Positions 8,052 to 18,600 of a DNA stretch of 64,000 nt are shown in pieces (within the stretch, counting starts at the first letter, position 1; the number at the start of each line of letters is the position of its first letter). Location: the NCBI GenBank assembly GCA_044433645.1, contig JAWXTK010000005.1, positions 30,407 to 94,406 on the forward strand, read 5' to 3'. This DNA comes from JAWXTK01 sp044433645. Lineage in GTDB: Bacteria > Bacteroidota > Bacteroidia > Bacteroidales > Rikenellaceae. The position numbers and the translations under genes are program-made. Under the pieces are notes generated by a model. The model had not been told where the DNA came from and did not search any database. It saw only the letters and a program-made list of their open reading frames with translations.

Positions 8052-9809
8052 TTATTTAGAAGTTTGAGCTGCAACCATTTCTTGAATTTGAGTGTTATAT
8101 TTCTCAAAATCTTCACTTTGCCATAGCGAGTAATTCATCTGTTTAAACAAGTTGATTAGCGATTTAAAGAACACTGTACACTCTTCAAAATCTTTAAATT
8201 CAAGTTTGGTTTTACATACATTAATCACCATTTTAAACATATATTTTTGACGCTCTATAGGACAGTTTTGGTCTATAGAATCAAAAGCATCTTGTTGCAA
8301 GATAACAAAGTCAATAAGTTCTGATTTCCAGAATCTCTCGTGATACTCAACTGGCACACCGTCGTCACCCAAGATATTGATTTGCTCATAAGCCTCCTTA
8401 CCACGAAGCACCAAGGTTTTACCCTCTAAAACTTGCTCAACCCATTGTTTTTCTATGCGCGAGTCAAGATATTCCTCGATTTCTGGATATTCCAAATATT
8501 TAGAATAACTATCTATTGGGTCTATGGCTGGGTAGCGTTTACTATCGGCACGCGCCTGCGAGAGAGCATAGAAACAACGAGCTGCTTTTTTAGTAGACTC
8601 CGTAACGGGCTCTTTTAAGTTACCACCAGCTGGCGATACCGTACCTAAGAAAGTTACCGAACCTTGCTCACCATTGCTCAAAGTCACAGCTCCTGCACGA
8701 GCATAAAAACTAGAGATAATAGCCGATAGGTCCATAGGGAAGGCATCCTGACCAGGCAATTCCTCCAAACGGTTACTCATCTCACGCAGTGCCTGAGCCC
8801 AACGCGATGTAGAGTCAGCCAAGATAAGAACCTTAAGACCCATAGCTCTATAATACTCACCCAGAGTCATACCTGTGTAAACCGAAGCCTCACGAGCCGC
8901 AACTGGCATATTAGATGTATTACAAATAATAGTTGTACGCTCCATAAGTTTGTGACCTGTTCTAGGGTCGTCAAGGTGAGGGAACTCAGTAAAGATTTCC
9001 ACAACCTCATTTGCCCTTTCACCACAAGCCACAAAGATAATCACATCAGCATCTGCTTGTTTAGAAATAGCATGCTGAAGTACAGTTTTACCAGCACCAA
9101 AAGGCCCTGGAATAAAACCAGTACCACCCTCGGCAATAGGGTTAAATGTGTCGATAGCACGAACGCCCGTTTCCATAACACGCGTAGGACGTGGTTTTTC
9201 GCTATATGCTTTAATTGCTTGTTTCACTGGCCATTTTTGAACCATGGTAATATCAATTTTATTACCGTCTTTGTCCTCAACCACTGCAATTACATGATTT
9301 ACATTATATTCTCCTGCCTCGGCTACGCTAACCACAGTATAAGTGTCAGTCATAACAAAAGGCACCATAACTTTGTGAGGTATCCACTGCTCTTGCACCT
9401 CACCTAGCCACGCGCCTGCCGACACTTTATCGCCCACTTTAGCCAAGGGTTTAAACGCCCACAATTTTTCAAAATCTAGGGGCTCGGTGCTCGATCCACG
9501 ATTAATGAACAGTGAGTCCATTTTCTCAAGGTCGTTTTGTAGTCCGTCATAATTTTTAGATAGCAGCCCTGGAGCAAGCGTAACCTCTAGCATGTGCCCC
9601 TGAAACTCAACCTTGTCGCCGATTTTAAGACCACGCGTGCTGTCATAAACCTGCACATAGGCCTCATCACCAACAACTTTGATAACCTCTGCCATCATCT
9701 TAATATCTCCTAAGTGCACATAGCAAATCTCATTTTGCCCTACTGCACCATCTGCCTTAACAATCACTATGTTGGAGATAATACCTGATACTTTTCCTGA
9801 TGTTTTCAT
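8052..9809 (-). CDS. ntpA: V-type ATPase subunit A (catalytic)
   Basis: Catalytic ATP-binding subunit. The 585 residues match the V/A-type length, including the extra non-homologous insert that distinguishes it from F-type beta. The Walker A motif GPFGAGKT is at 235-242, followed by VACGERANEVVE, then LADSTSRWAQALREMSNRLE and a VSPAGGNLKEPVTESTKK segment. The protein begins directly with the barrel domain (KTSGKVSGIISNIVIV). It sits 43 bp downstream of the DUF2764 gene in the same operon. Confidence 0.97.
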   Translation of the reverse strand: MKTSGKVSGIISNIVIVKADGAVGQNEICYVHLGDIKMMAEVIKVVGDEAYVQVYDSTRGLKIGDKVEFQGHMLEVTLAPGLLSKNYDGLQNDLEKMDSLFINRGSSTEPLDFEKLWAFKPLAKVGDKVSAGAWLGEVQEQWIPHKVMVPFVMTDTYTVVSVAEAGEYNVNHVIAVVEDKDGNKIDITMVQKWPVKQAIKAYSEKPRPTRVMETGVRAIDTFNPIAEGGTGFIPGPFGAGKTVLQHAISKQADADVIIFVACGERANEVVEIFTEFPHLDDPRTGHKLMERTTIICNTSNMPVAAREASVYTGMTLGEYYRAMGLKVLILADSTSRWAQALREMSNRLEELPGQDAFPMDLSAIISSFYARAGAVTLSNGEQGSVTFLGTVSPAGGNLKEPVTESTKKAARCFYALSQARADSKRYPAIDPIDSYSKYLEYPEIEEYLDSRIEKQWVEQVLEGKTLVLRGKEAYEQINILGDDGVPVEYHERFWKSELIDFVILQQDAFDSIDQNCPIERQKYMFKMVINVCKTKLEFKDFEECTVFFKSLINLFKQMNYSLWQSEDFEKYNTQIQEMVAAQTSK

Positions 9810-9852
9810 CCTTAAAATTTATATTATTTTCTTTTTTTCAATAAGCATTTTT

Positions 9853-10677
9853 TTAAGCAATATTAGTATCTACTAACTTGCTCAAGAGTTCTTTGAACAC
9901 CTCACGCGCCTTGTCGCCTTTGAGCTCTTTCCATCTTTGCAGCGAATTAAGTTTCAGCAAATAACAAAGCACAAAATCAACACTAAAGTAATCAAAGGTT
10001 ACCATGTCCTCGCTATAACTCCACCTAAGAGCATCTATCTGCTTTTCTTTTTGCACCAAGTCCTCGTCGTTAGTCACAGCTGCGAGCACTGCATCTAGGT
10101 AGTCAACCTCGCCCTTTAGTCCAAAATCGCTAGAGGTAGAGCGTTTTAAACACTCTGAAACGAAATTATCGCCCACAATCTCAGAACTCACCTCCATGCC
10201 AGCTCTCTTAGCCGTGTAGGCTGAGCACACATTGCGCAGATTAAGGTCAAATTCAAAATAATTTCTGATGAATTTATTTTTGCTCTTAGCGCACGCAGTG
10301 TAAAACGCTCCGTACAGCGATTTTTCTATTCTCAGAGTTGTATCTACGTCCTCAGAGTCGTTATTTTCAGGGTCTTTGTATGCCTCCAACACATCAGTAA
10401 TGAATTGTGGAAGGCTTTCTTTTGAGCTTAGCTCCTGCTCTAACTCCTCTTTAGTGTAGTTGCCCAAAGAGTTAAACTTCGCGCGATTTTTCAGCATACT
10501 CACTATGTTTTCAATGTCATAGTAGGTGTACATCAAGCGCACTAAAGCTACATCCTCTTGGCTCAAACTCTCACATATCTGCTCACGTATCTCCCTAGCA
10601 TCAAATCCCTTAGTGTCGGAATCCATACTATACTGGGCGAGGGACGCAACCAGATAATAATATTGTTTAGAGATCAT
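9853..10677 (-). CDS. DUF2764 family protein, putative V-ATPase stator/C-like subunit
   Basis: 274 residues, helical, without signal peptide or membrane span. It opens with SKQYYYLVASLAQY, which I recognise as the DUF2764 family found between the E and A genes in Bacteroidota V-ATPase operons. Classical operons hold the C (d-type) subunit in this region, linking the rotor shaft to the K ring, and no C gene is present here. A C-like coupling role is therefore a reasonable inference from position, fully helical character and the absence of C, but no catalytic or binding motif can be pointed to. Confidence 0.75.
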   Translation of the reverse strand: MISKQYYYLVASLAQYSMDSDTKGFDAREIREQICESLSQEDVALVRLMYTYYDIENIVSMLKNRAKFNSLGNYTKEELEQELSSKESLPQFITDVLEAYKDPENNDSEDVDTTLRIEKSLYGAFYTACAKSKNKFIRNYFEFDLNLRNVCSAYTAKRAGMEVSSEIVGDNFVSECLKRSTSSDFGLKGEVDYLDAVLAAVTNDEDLVQKEKQIDALRWSYSEDMVTFDYFSVDFVLCYLLKLNSLQRWKELKGDKAREVFKELLSKLVDTNIA

Positions 10678-10684
10678 AGCTCAA

Positions 10685-11299
10685 CTATTTTTCAAATAAG
10701 ATTTTGGCTACCTTAGCGCGCAAGAATTCAGACAAAAGAGCTTCAAAATCAGCATCAGTAAAGCTAATATAATAACCCCCGTCTTTAGGCTCGATTTTAA
10801 ATCCACTCTTAACGCCCGAACTATAACTAACCTGAACCCCAGCATCAAGCAAAGACTTAGCACTAGAGGCAAAAACTTTTTCAAACTCAGCTTTTTTACC
10901 CTCAGGAAGCAATGCCAAAAGATCTGCTTTCTCTGCTCCTACTCCATTCCACGATTTTGCCACCGTTAGCAATAACTCTTTCACAAATGCTGCATCCACA
11001 CACGCTGTGGCAACCGAAGATGAAATAGCATTTGAAACCACCATAGATGAAATCGCCTCTTTAAGTGTTGCCACGCTTTGACGCGAAGCAAGAGCTATTT
11101 CAGTAGCAGTATTTTTTGCTGTTTCCTCAGCTGTTTTTTGCGCTTGGCTCATTATTTTCTCAGCCTCAGCTTTGGCTTTAGCGAGAATTTCCTCAGCCTC
11201 AGCCTTAGCCTTAGCAACTAGTGTGTCTGCCTCGTCTCTTCCTTTTGACAACCCTTCAGTGTATAACTTCTGGGTTAATTCTTGAAGTTTGTTTTCCAT
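10685..11299 (-). CDS. ntpE: V-type ATPase subunit E (peripheral stalk)
   Basis: Peripheral stator stalk subunit. Of 204 residues, the first 90 or so form a charged, alanine-rich helix with repeated AKAEAEEILAKAKAEAEKI heptads (coiled coil), as expected for the stalk. The C-terminal part (about 110-204) is globular and ends FLRAKVAKILFEK. In other organisms E pairs with subunit G/H to build the stalk; no G/H gene is visible here, so E may self-associate or the partner may be encoded elsewhere. It lies 7 bp before the DUF2764 gene and 44 bp after the DUF4301 gene. Confidence 0.88.
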   Translation of the reverse strand: MENKLQELTQKLYTEGLSKGRDEADTLVAKAKAEAEEILAKAKAEAEKIMSQAQKTAEETAKNTATEIALASRQSVATLKEAISSMVVSNAISSSVATACVDAAFVKELLLTVAKSWNGVGAEKADLLALLPEGKKAEFEKVFASSAKSLLDAGVQVSYSSGVKSGFKIEPKDGGYYISFTDADFEALLSEFLRAKVAKILFEK

Positions 11300-11343
11300 A
11301 ATTTTTTGTCCTCTTAATATATATGTATTATTAATCTACTTTT

Positions 11344-12783
11344 TTATTGGTGCTGCACTCTTAATAGGTCTGTCACTTCTTTCACTGGCGAGAAAGTCGA
11401 AATAGGCACTTCAGCAAAAATAGTGTTCCACTTAGCCATAGCACCATTCCAAAGTCCTGGCAACTCCTGAGCTTTAAGTTCACGGCCATTTTTAGATTTA
11501 TTAGAGATAAATCCAGTTGAAGGGTCAACATAAATGCTCAAATCAAATTTTTCACCCTTATAATTTTTCACAGCACACACCAAATCCACAGGATTAAAGT
11601 GAGTAGCCTGGCTCATTAGTGGCATTTGCTCAGGCGCGATTTGCGAAGATTCGGCAATTTGCAAACTCACACTACCGTCATCAGCCTTAGCCCAGAAAGG
11701 TCCTCCCCCTGGCTCGCCCTCGTTTTTCACCATACCACAAACTCTAAGTGGTCTGTTAAGCACAGCTTTTATGTCTGCAAGAGAAGGGTTCTCTGTCGAA
11801 AAAGTATAGTTTAGCACTTCTTTGATAAAACCTTTGCAAGTATCAACAAATTCCTCTGAGCTTTCACCCTCATCTATTTTTTCTAAATATTCAAATATTT
11901 GCGCCTGAACTTTCAGCGCCAAAGCAGCCAAATATTTTTTGCTTATCACAGTGTCAGCCTTCAAACTATCGGGCATAACATTGTCTATGGTTTTAATAAA
12001 TACGATATCTGCATCTATATCATCAAGATTAGAAAGCAATGCGCCGTGACCTGCTGGACGGAACAACAAACTGCCGTCGTCCTCTCTAAAAGGCTCGTTA
12101 TCTGGCGTTACGGCTATCATATCTGTCGAAGGTTTTTGGCTCGAATAACTAATATGATATTTCACCCCTAACTTACTTTCGTATTTGTCTATCACACTTT
12201 CAAACAAGGCTTTAAAGCCAGCCAAGTGCTCGCCCGAGACCGTGAAGTGGATATACACATCGCTTTCTGTGGCAGCATACATCGCACCTTCCAATAAATG
12301 CTCTTCGGCAGCTGTGCGCGAGGCGTTTACATATTTATGAAATTTTATAAGAGCTTTAGGTTTATTTCCATAATCCAAACCATCCTCGCCTATTATTGCA
12401 TTAATTAGCTCTTTATCATCCCCCACTTTATCTTTCACATCTTCATAAAAAGCAAATTTTTCAATATTTTCGACAACCATTTTACTTTGTTTGTTACTTT
12501 CGCCCGAGCCTAAAAACTCAAATAAAGCTTTAAACATACGTGTTGCAGCGCCTGATGCTGGCACAAATTTCACAAGTTTTTTGCCCGTAGCTAGAGCTTC
12601 AAACTCTTCGGCTAGTTCAACTACTTGTTTCATTTGACTTGCCACAATACCGTCACCTACAACGGCAGCACGGTCTATGCTCAAAAACGAGAAACCGTTT
12701 TTGAAATTTTCTAATTGTTTTTCAACTTGTGCTAACTCTAATGAGTGAGCTAAAATTTGTTCTTTGTCCTGAGGGTTAAACAT
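11344..12783 (-). CDS. DUF4301 family protein of unknown function
   Basis: 479 residues, cytoplasmic, no signal peptide. I recognise it as DUF4301, a Bacteroidota family. The region KKLVKFVPASGAATRMFKAL (about 68-87) looks like a nucleotide- or sugar-phosphate-binding loop, and RPAGHGALLSNLDDIDADIV resembles the core of UTP-sugar uridylyltransferase-like enzymes, so a nucleotidyltransferase fold is possible. That is inference from motif look alone. It is the first gene of the run leading into the V-ATPase, 44 bp upstream of ntpE on the same strand, so it is probably co-transcribed. About 200 bp of AT-rich DNA separates it from divergent murB. Confidence 0.8.
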   Translation of the reverse strand: MFNPQDKEQILAHSLELAQVEKQLENFKNGFSFLSIDRAAVVGDGIVASQMKQVVELAEEFEALATGKKLVKFVPASGAATRMFKALFEFLGSGESNKQSKMVVENIEKFAFYEDVKDKVGDDKELINAIIGEDGLDYGNKPKALIKFHKYVNASRTAAEEHLLEGAMYAATESDVYIHFTVSGEHLAGFKALFESVIDKYESKLGVKYHISYSSQKPSTDMIAVTPDNEPFREDDGSLLFRPAGHGALLSNLDDIDADIVFIKTIDNVMPDSLKADTVISKKYLAALALKVQAQIFEYLEKIDEGESSEEFVDTCKGFIKEVLNYTFSTENPSLADIKAVLNRPLRVCGMVKNEGEPGGGPFWAKADDGSVSLQIAESSQIAPEQMPLMSQATHFNPVDLVCAVKNYKGEKFDLSIYVDPSTGFISNKSKNGRELKAQELPGLWNGAMAKWNTIFAEVPISTFSPVKEVTDLLRVQHQ

Positions 12784-12987
12784 AATGTGAGGTTTTATTA
12801 GGTTATGTAATTCAAAAACTTTATAAAGTTAAAAAAAATTATTGACCTTTTAATCCTAAAAATCATTAAAAAATTGTTAAAGTATAAATTTTTACAAATA
12901 ATATATTAAAAGATAATTTAAAGTATAAAATTAAACAAAAAAATACATGAATTCTAAAAATATTTTAGCACCTTTGTAGATTAAACC

Positions 12988-13992
12988 ATGAAAAAAATAA
13001 GCTCAAATATAGATCTTAGCAACTTAAACAGCTTTGGAATTAAAGCCAAAGCCAAACTTTTTTATGCTTTTGACAGCGAGCAGAGTCTAAAAAATCTTTT
13101 TTTGTCTCACCCCGAGCACACCCACTCGTTTAGGGTTCTAGGTGGTGGTGGCAACATCCTTTTAACTAACGAGCAAGACCAATTAATATTACATCCCGTG
13201 GGCACAAGGATTGAACTTTTGAGCGACGATATCGTCTATGCCCAAGCAGGTGTTGATTGGGATAATCTTGTTCTGTGGTGCACCGAGAGGGGTTTATGGG
13301 GCTTAGAAAATCTATCTTTAATACCTGGCACTGTGGGTGCAGCTCCGGTTCAAAACATAGGGGCTTACGGCTCGGAAGTTGGAGATAATATACTTTCAGT
13401 CGATGTTTTCATCCCCGAAAAAGGCGAGAGTTTAACGCTCTCAAACAAGGAGTGTGAGTTTAAATATCGCGATAGCATTTTCAAAAATTCACTAAAAGGC
13501 AAGGCCATAATCACGGGCGTTAATTTTAAATTAAGCACCCAGGCTAAGCCAAAATTAGACTACTCAGGCCTAAAAAATAAGGTAGAAGAAAAAGGCTCAC
13601 CAAGCCAAGAAAACATAAGGGAGAGCGTAATAGAAATCAGAGAAGCTAAGCTGCCCGACCCTAAAATTCTGGGCAATGCAGGTAGTTTTTTCAAGAACCC
13701 ACTAGTCGATATTTCGCAAGCTAAAGCACTATTAATCAAATACAAAGACCTACCCTATTACCCAACCAATGACCCTAAAAAAGTAAAACTAGCAGCAGGC
13801 TATTTAATAGAGCAAGCAGGCTTTAAGGGCAAGCGCAAAGGTGATGTAGGAGTGCATATCTCGCAGGCCTTAGTGCTAGTTAATTACGGCAAGGCAACGG
13901 GCGAGGAAATCATGGCATTTGCAGGCGAGATTATAGAAGAAATTTACAGAAAATTTGAAGTAAAAATAGAAATGGAGGTAAACGTATGGTAG
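12988..13992 (+). CDS. murB: UDP-N-acetylmuramate dehydrogenase
   Basis: FAD-dependent reductase that converts UDP-GlcNAc-enolpyruvate to UDP-MurNAc in peptidoglycan synthesis. 334 residues, with the FAD-binding features FRVLGGGGNILL and LSLIPGTVGAAPVQNIGAYG. The catalytic-serine motif NAGSFFKNP and a C-terminal GVHISQALVLVNYGKATG place it with the longer type I (E. coli-like) enzymes. Translation starts from the ATG in aaaccATGaaaaaa, and it overlaps tilS by 7 bp, so the two are coupled. Confidence 0.97.
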   Translation: MKKISSNIDLSNLNSFGIKAKAKLFYAFDSEQSLKNLFLSHPEHTHSFRVLGGGGNILLTNEQDQLILHPVGTRIELLSDDIVYAQAGVDWDNLVLWCTERGLWGLENLSLIPGTVGAAPVQNIGAYGSEVGDNILSVDVFIPEKGESLTLSNKECEFKYRDSIFKNSLKGKAIITGVNFKLSTQAKPKLDYSGLKNKVEEKGSPSQENIRESVIEIREAKLPDPKILGNAGSFFKNPLVDISQAKALLIKYKDLPYYPTNDPKKVKLAAGYLIEQAGFKGKRKGDVGVHISQALVLVNYGKATGEEIMAFAGEIIEEIYRKFEVKIEMEVNVW

Positions 13993-15332
13993 AAAATTTA
14001 CAAAAGCGTTTTGCAAGATACATCAAAGAGAAAAATCTATTTACACCAGAGGACAAGATACTTTTAACCGTGAGTGGGGGCGTTGACTCCATGGTTATGC
14101 TGACTCTGTGCGAGGCTTTAAACTACAATATAGGCGTTGCTCACTGCAATTTCTCGCTTCGTGAAAAGGAATCTGACGAGGATGAGGTTATGGTAGAAGA
14201 ATACTGCAAAAAATTAAAAGTGCCTTTCTTTAATATGCGCTTTGCCACCAAGCAGGAGATGGAAAGAACGGGCGAATCAGTGCAAATGGCAGCTCGTAGA
14301 CTACGCTATGATTGGTTTGAGAGATTAGCTCTAGAGGAGGGCTATAACATTATCGCCATAGCTCACCATGCCGACGATTCTATTGAGACCTTCTTTATAA
14401 ATCTTTTCAGAGGCACAGGTCTTAAGGGACTAACAGGCATCACTAAAATGCGTGGCAAGGTGGTGAGACCCATGTTATTCACCTCGCGCAAGGAGATTTT
14501 GGAGTATGCTCACGAAAATAAAGTAGAATATAGAGAAGATTCATCAAATCGCTCCACAAAATACCTACGCAACAAAATCCGTTTAGGGCTCATCCCTCGC
14601 ATACGTGAGATTAACCCTAAGTTCACAGAATTAATGGGCAATAACATACAGCGTCTATCTGATGCTCAGCATTTTATACAAACGAGCATAGAGCGCCTAA
14701 GGGCTCAAATTCTAACAACCAGCAGCACACAAAACATTATAGATCCCAGTCTTATAGACGATGATTATCCTGTAGGTTTTGTGATTTATGAGATTTTGAG
14801 CTCTTATGGATTCAAGGGGGATGTTGTCGAAAGTCTTGTGCGCAGTATAGAGCAACAAAACTCGGGCAAGAAGTTTTATTCTAAGGAAAACGTGGCTTAT
14901 ATAGACCGTGGCAAGATTATTATTGAACCTATTGAGGATGATGATCCTTGCGAGTGTTTGTTGGCTGAATTTTCGACTAAGATTTACTGTGGTAACAGCA
15001 TGATTTACGTTGAAAAACTAGATATAGACGAGATAGAATCGCTCAATGTTGCAGACAATGTAGCACTGCTAGATTTAGAAAAATTAAGTTTTCCTCTTAC
15101 AGCACGTCGTTGGGCCGAGGGTGATAATTTCATTCCTTTGGGGCTTACGGGTCACAAGAAGGTGAGTGATATGTTAATAGATGCCAAGGTGTCTGTCTCG
15201 GAGAAAAAGCGCCAGTTTGTGCTGTGTAATGGCGAGGAGATCGTGTGGCTTATTGGCCGCAGGATCAATGAGAAGTATAAAATCACTAAGCAGACGGAGT
15301 ACGTGCTAAGGCTAACACAGGAAGTGGTTTAG
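13986..15332 (+). CDS. tilS: tRNA(Ile)-lysidine synthase
   Basis: Converts C34 of the tRNA-Ile CAU anticodon to lysidine using ATP, which switches decoding from AUG to AUA. The PP-loop SGGVDS is at residues 30-35, followed by GVAHCNFSLR and the AHHADDSIETFFINLFRGTG segment typical of TilS. The 448 residues include the C-terminal tRNA-binding domain (LTARRWAEGDNFIPLGLTGHKKVSDML). The TAG stop is followed one base later by a copy of the dispersed structured repeat described below. Confidence 0.96.
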   Translation: MVENLQKRFARYIKEKNLFTPEDKILLTVSGGVDSMVMLTLCEALNYNIGVAHCNFSLREKESDEDEVMVEEYCKKLKVPFFNMRFATKQEMERTGESVQMAARRLRYDWFERLALEEGYNIIAIAHHADDSIETFFINLFRGTGLKGLTGITKMRGKVVRPMLFTSRKEILEYAHENKVEYREDSSNRSTKYLRNKIRLGLIPRIREINPKFTELMGNNIQRLSDAQHFIQTSIERLRAQILTTSSTQNIIDPSLIDDDYPVGFVIYEILSSYGFKGDVVESLVRSIEQQNSGKKFYSKENVAYIDRGKIIIEPIEDDDPCECLLAEFSTKIYCGNSMIYVEKLDIDEIESLNVADNVALLDLEKLSFPLTARRWAEGDNFIPLGLTGHKKVSDMLIDAKVSVSEKKRQFVLCNGEEIVWLIGRRINEKYKITKQTEYVLRLTQEVV

Positions 15333-15333
15333 A

Positions 15334-15454
15334 AGCTCGATGCTAGTCGCGCCTGCCCGGCGTGAGGGAGGTAAGATGTCAACGGGGCACGAAACTCATA
15401 AGTGAGAAAAATGCGTGCATTTTTCTTTTGAGTGCCACAAATCGAAGATTTGTA
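15334..15454 (+). repeat. Structured intergenic repeat, copy A
   Basis: About 120 bp starting AGCTCGATGCTAGTCGCG one base after the tilS stop codon and ending in the CAAATC-GAA-GATTTG hairpin. It contains a shared core (CAACGGGGCACGAAACTCAT), a nested stem closed by ACTCA/TGAGT with an inner AAAAATGC/GCATTTTT hairpin, and the terminal hairpin. Other copies are at 33317-33436, 34012-34134 (inverted) and 37000-37117. No open reading frame is present in it. Confidence 0.9.
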
Positions 15455-15474
15455 AAAAAATCATAAATTATTAA

Positions 15475-15590
15475 ATTTCAGAGCTACGCTCTGATGCCCT
15501 CCTTGCGAAAAGCTAAAGCTTTTCTTATTTTGGATTGTCGGGCAGGCCGTTAACATTTAACGTCTCCGACGGCCGGGGTGCTCCCCGGTG
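15475..15590. repeat. Chain of short perfect hairpins after repeat copy A
   Basis: Three short perfect stems follow each other: CAGAGC-TAC-GCTCTG at 15479-15493, GAAAAGC-TAAA-GCTTTTC at 15507-15524 and CCGGGG-TGCT-CCCCGG at 15573-15588. Between them, GTCGGGCAG and CGTTAACATTTAACG echo, in inverted and rearranged order, words of the dispersed repeat family. The stretch has no gene and is unusually GC-rich in its last third. It may be a decayed or rearranged second element. Confidence 0.6.
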
Positions 15591-15601
15591 AGCTAAAAGA
15601 A

Positions 15602-15635
15602 AAAAGGCAGAGACTTTATAAAGTCTCTGCCTTTT
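15602..15635. terminator. Bidirectional terminator between tilS and rpoC
   Basis: A 34-bp perfect palindrome centred on TTTATAAA, with stem AAAAGGCAGAGAC and its complement and T-rich flanks on both strands. It lies between the convergent tilS and rpoC genes and can end both transcripts. Confidence 0.9.
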
Positions 15636-15654
15636 CTTTTATAGTGTATATCAA

Positions 15655-18600
15655 CTATTTGGCTATGTGAGCATAATCATCCATAGAACCAACAGTGATG
15701 CTTTGATAATCACGAACCCCAGTACCTGCAGGTATCAAGTGACCACAAATTACATTTTCTTTAAGTTTCTCCAATGGGTCAACTTTACCACGGATTGCTG
15801 CCTCATTAAGAACTTTAGTAGTCTCCTGGAACGATGCCGCAGACATAAAGCTACTTGTTTGAAGTGCAGCACGTGTGATACCTTGAAGCACCTGATTAGA
15901 AGTCGCAGCAACAATCTCACGCGTTTGAATCAAAGCCATATCCTTACGTTTAAGAACTGAGTTCTCGTCACGAAGCGTACGAACAGTGATAATCTCACCT
16001 GGCTGAACATTCTGTGAATCACCTGCATCAGTAACAACTACTTTGTCATACAAAGAATCATTCTCAGCAACAAACTCCCATTTGTCAACCACTTGCTCTT
16101 GCAAGAAACGAGTATCTCCTGGATCCTCAATCTGAACTTTATTCATCATCTGACGTACGATAACCTCAAAGTGCTTGTCATTGATTTTCACACCCTGCAT
16201 ACGGTAAACCTCCTGAACCTCGTTCACGATATATTCCTGAACTTTAGTAGGTCCTTGGATAGATAGAATATCACTTGGCGTGATAGCACCATCCGAAAGT
16301 GGCATACCTGCTCTAACGTAGTCATTTTCTTGTACCAAAATCTGACGTGAAAGTGGAACTAAGTAACGTTTGATATCACCCGAACGTGATGTAACCACGA
16401 TTTCACGGTTACCACGTTTGATTTTACCAAATGAAATTTCACCGTCAATCTCAGAAACAACAGCTGGATTAGACGGGTTACGTGCCTCAAATAACTCAGT
16501 AACACGAGGAAGACCCCCAGTGATATCACCTGCTTTACCAACTGCACGAGGTATCTTAATAAGAACATCCCCAGCCTTAATCTTAGCGTTTTCTTTAACT
16601 ACAATGTGGGCTCCCACTGGCAAGTTGTATTGTTTATCAATCTCACCCGATTTGTTCATAATGTGGATAACAGGGTTTTTGGTTTTGTCCCTAGACTCTG
16701 TAACCACTTTCTCACGAAGACCGGTTTGCTCATCATATTCCTCACGATAAGTAGAACCGTCGATCATATTGTCGAACGCTACCTTACCATCGTGCTCAGA
16801 AATAATAACGGCATTATATGGATCCCACTCACATATCATATCACCTTTAGTAACTAAGTCACCGTCAGCTTTATAGATAGTCGAACCGTAAGGTACGTTG
16901 TGAGTATAAAGAGTAATTCCTGTATTGTCGTCTATGATTCTAAGTTCACTTTGACGCGAGATAACACGATTAACTGTAGCTCCTGCCTCGTCTTTAGAAG
17001 TAGTAACTTTAAGCTCATCTATCTCAAGTCGTCCGTCATAACGTGCCACAACACTGTTCTCAACAGTTACACCACCGGCAACACCACCCACGTGGAAGGT
17101 ACGAAGTGTAAGCTGAGTACCTGGCTCACCAATAGACTGAGCAGCGATAACTCCCACTACCTCACCACGTTGAACCATACGTCCTGTAGCTAGGTTACGT
17201 CCGTAACACTTAGCACAAACTCCTTTTCTAGATTCACAAGTTAGAACCGAACGAATCTCAACTTGCTCGATTGGAGATTTCTCAATCGCAGCTGCAACTT
17301 CTTCTGTTATCTCCTCACCTCCTATGGCCAAAACCTCAGAAGTAGTTGGGTGAACAACATCGTGAAGAGCAACACGACCCAAAATTCTCTCATATAATGT
17401 TTGTACAACATCCTCGTTACGCTTAACGGTTGTAGCCGTAAGACCACGAAGTGTTCCACAATCATACTCATTAATAATAACATCCTGAGCAACGTCTACC
17501 AACCTACGTGTCAAATAACCCGCATCGGCAGTTTTAAGCGCAGTATCGGCAAGACCTTTACGAGCACCGTGGGTAGAGATAAAGTACTCAAGTACCGAAA
17601 GACCTTCCTTAAAGTTAGATAGGATAGGATTCTCGATAACCTGACCACCCTCAGCACCACTTTTTTGAGGTTTCGCCATCAGACCCCTCATACCCGAAAG
17701 CTGACGAATCTGCTCTTTAGAACCCCTCGCACCAGAGTCAAGCATCATATAAACTGGGTTGAAACCATCCATATCTGAAATCAAATGGTCAAGCACAGTT
17801 TTTGTTAATTTAGTATTGATATTAGTCCAAATGTCAATGATCTGGTTGTAACGCTCGTTGTTAGTGATAAGACCAGCGTTGTAGCTGTCCATTACCTCGT
17901 CAACACGCTCGTAACCCTCTTTCACAAGTGTTTCTTTCTCGTCTGGAATAAGTACGGCATCAAGGTTAAATGATAGACCACCGGTAAAGGCCATTCTATA
18001 ACCTAGGGCTTTAATGTCGTCAAGGAAGTTAGCAGCTTTATCAGCTCCAGCTTTCTTCATAACAACACCGATAATATCACGTAAAGATTTCTTAGTCAAG
18101 ATCTCATTGATATAGCCAACTTCCTCTGGCACAAACTCATTGAACATAATACGTCCAACAGATGTCTCAATAATTTCTTTAACTTTTTCATCTTTTTCGT
18201 TGATAGTATCAACCAAAACTTTGATTTTAGAGTGCAATTCAACAGCTCCCTCATTGTAGGCGATAACCACCTCTTCAGGACCATAGAAAGTAGCACCCTC
18301 ACCTTTACATCCTTTTTTAAGCTTGGTGATGTAGTAAAGTCCAAGCACCATGTCCTGAGAAGGAACGGTGATAGGAGCACCATTAGCAGGGTTAAGGATG
18401 TTATGAGAACCTAGCATCAAAATCTGAGCTTCCAAAATCGCAGCACTACCTAGAGGCAAGTGAACGGCCATCTGGTCACCGTCAAAGTCGGCATTAAACG
18501 CCGTACAAGCTAGTGGGTGCAGTTGCAAAGCCTTACCTTCGATAAGTTTAGGCTGGAATGCTTGGATACCCAAACGGTGAAGAGTTGGGGCACGGTTCAG

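Noticed and set aside
7683..8126. 147-codon plus-strand frame opposite the V-ATPase A/B junction.
   Set aside because: Low-complexity shadow of two certain minus-strand genes.
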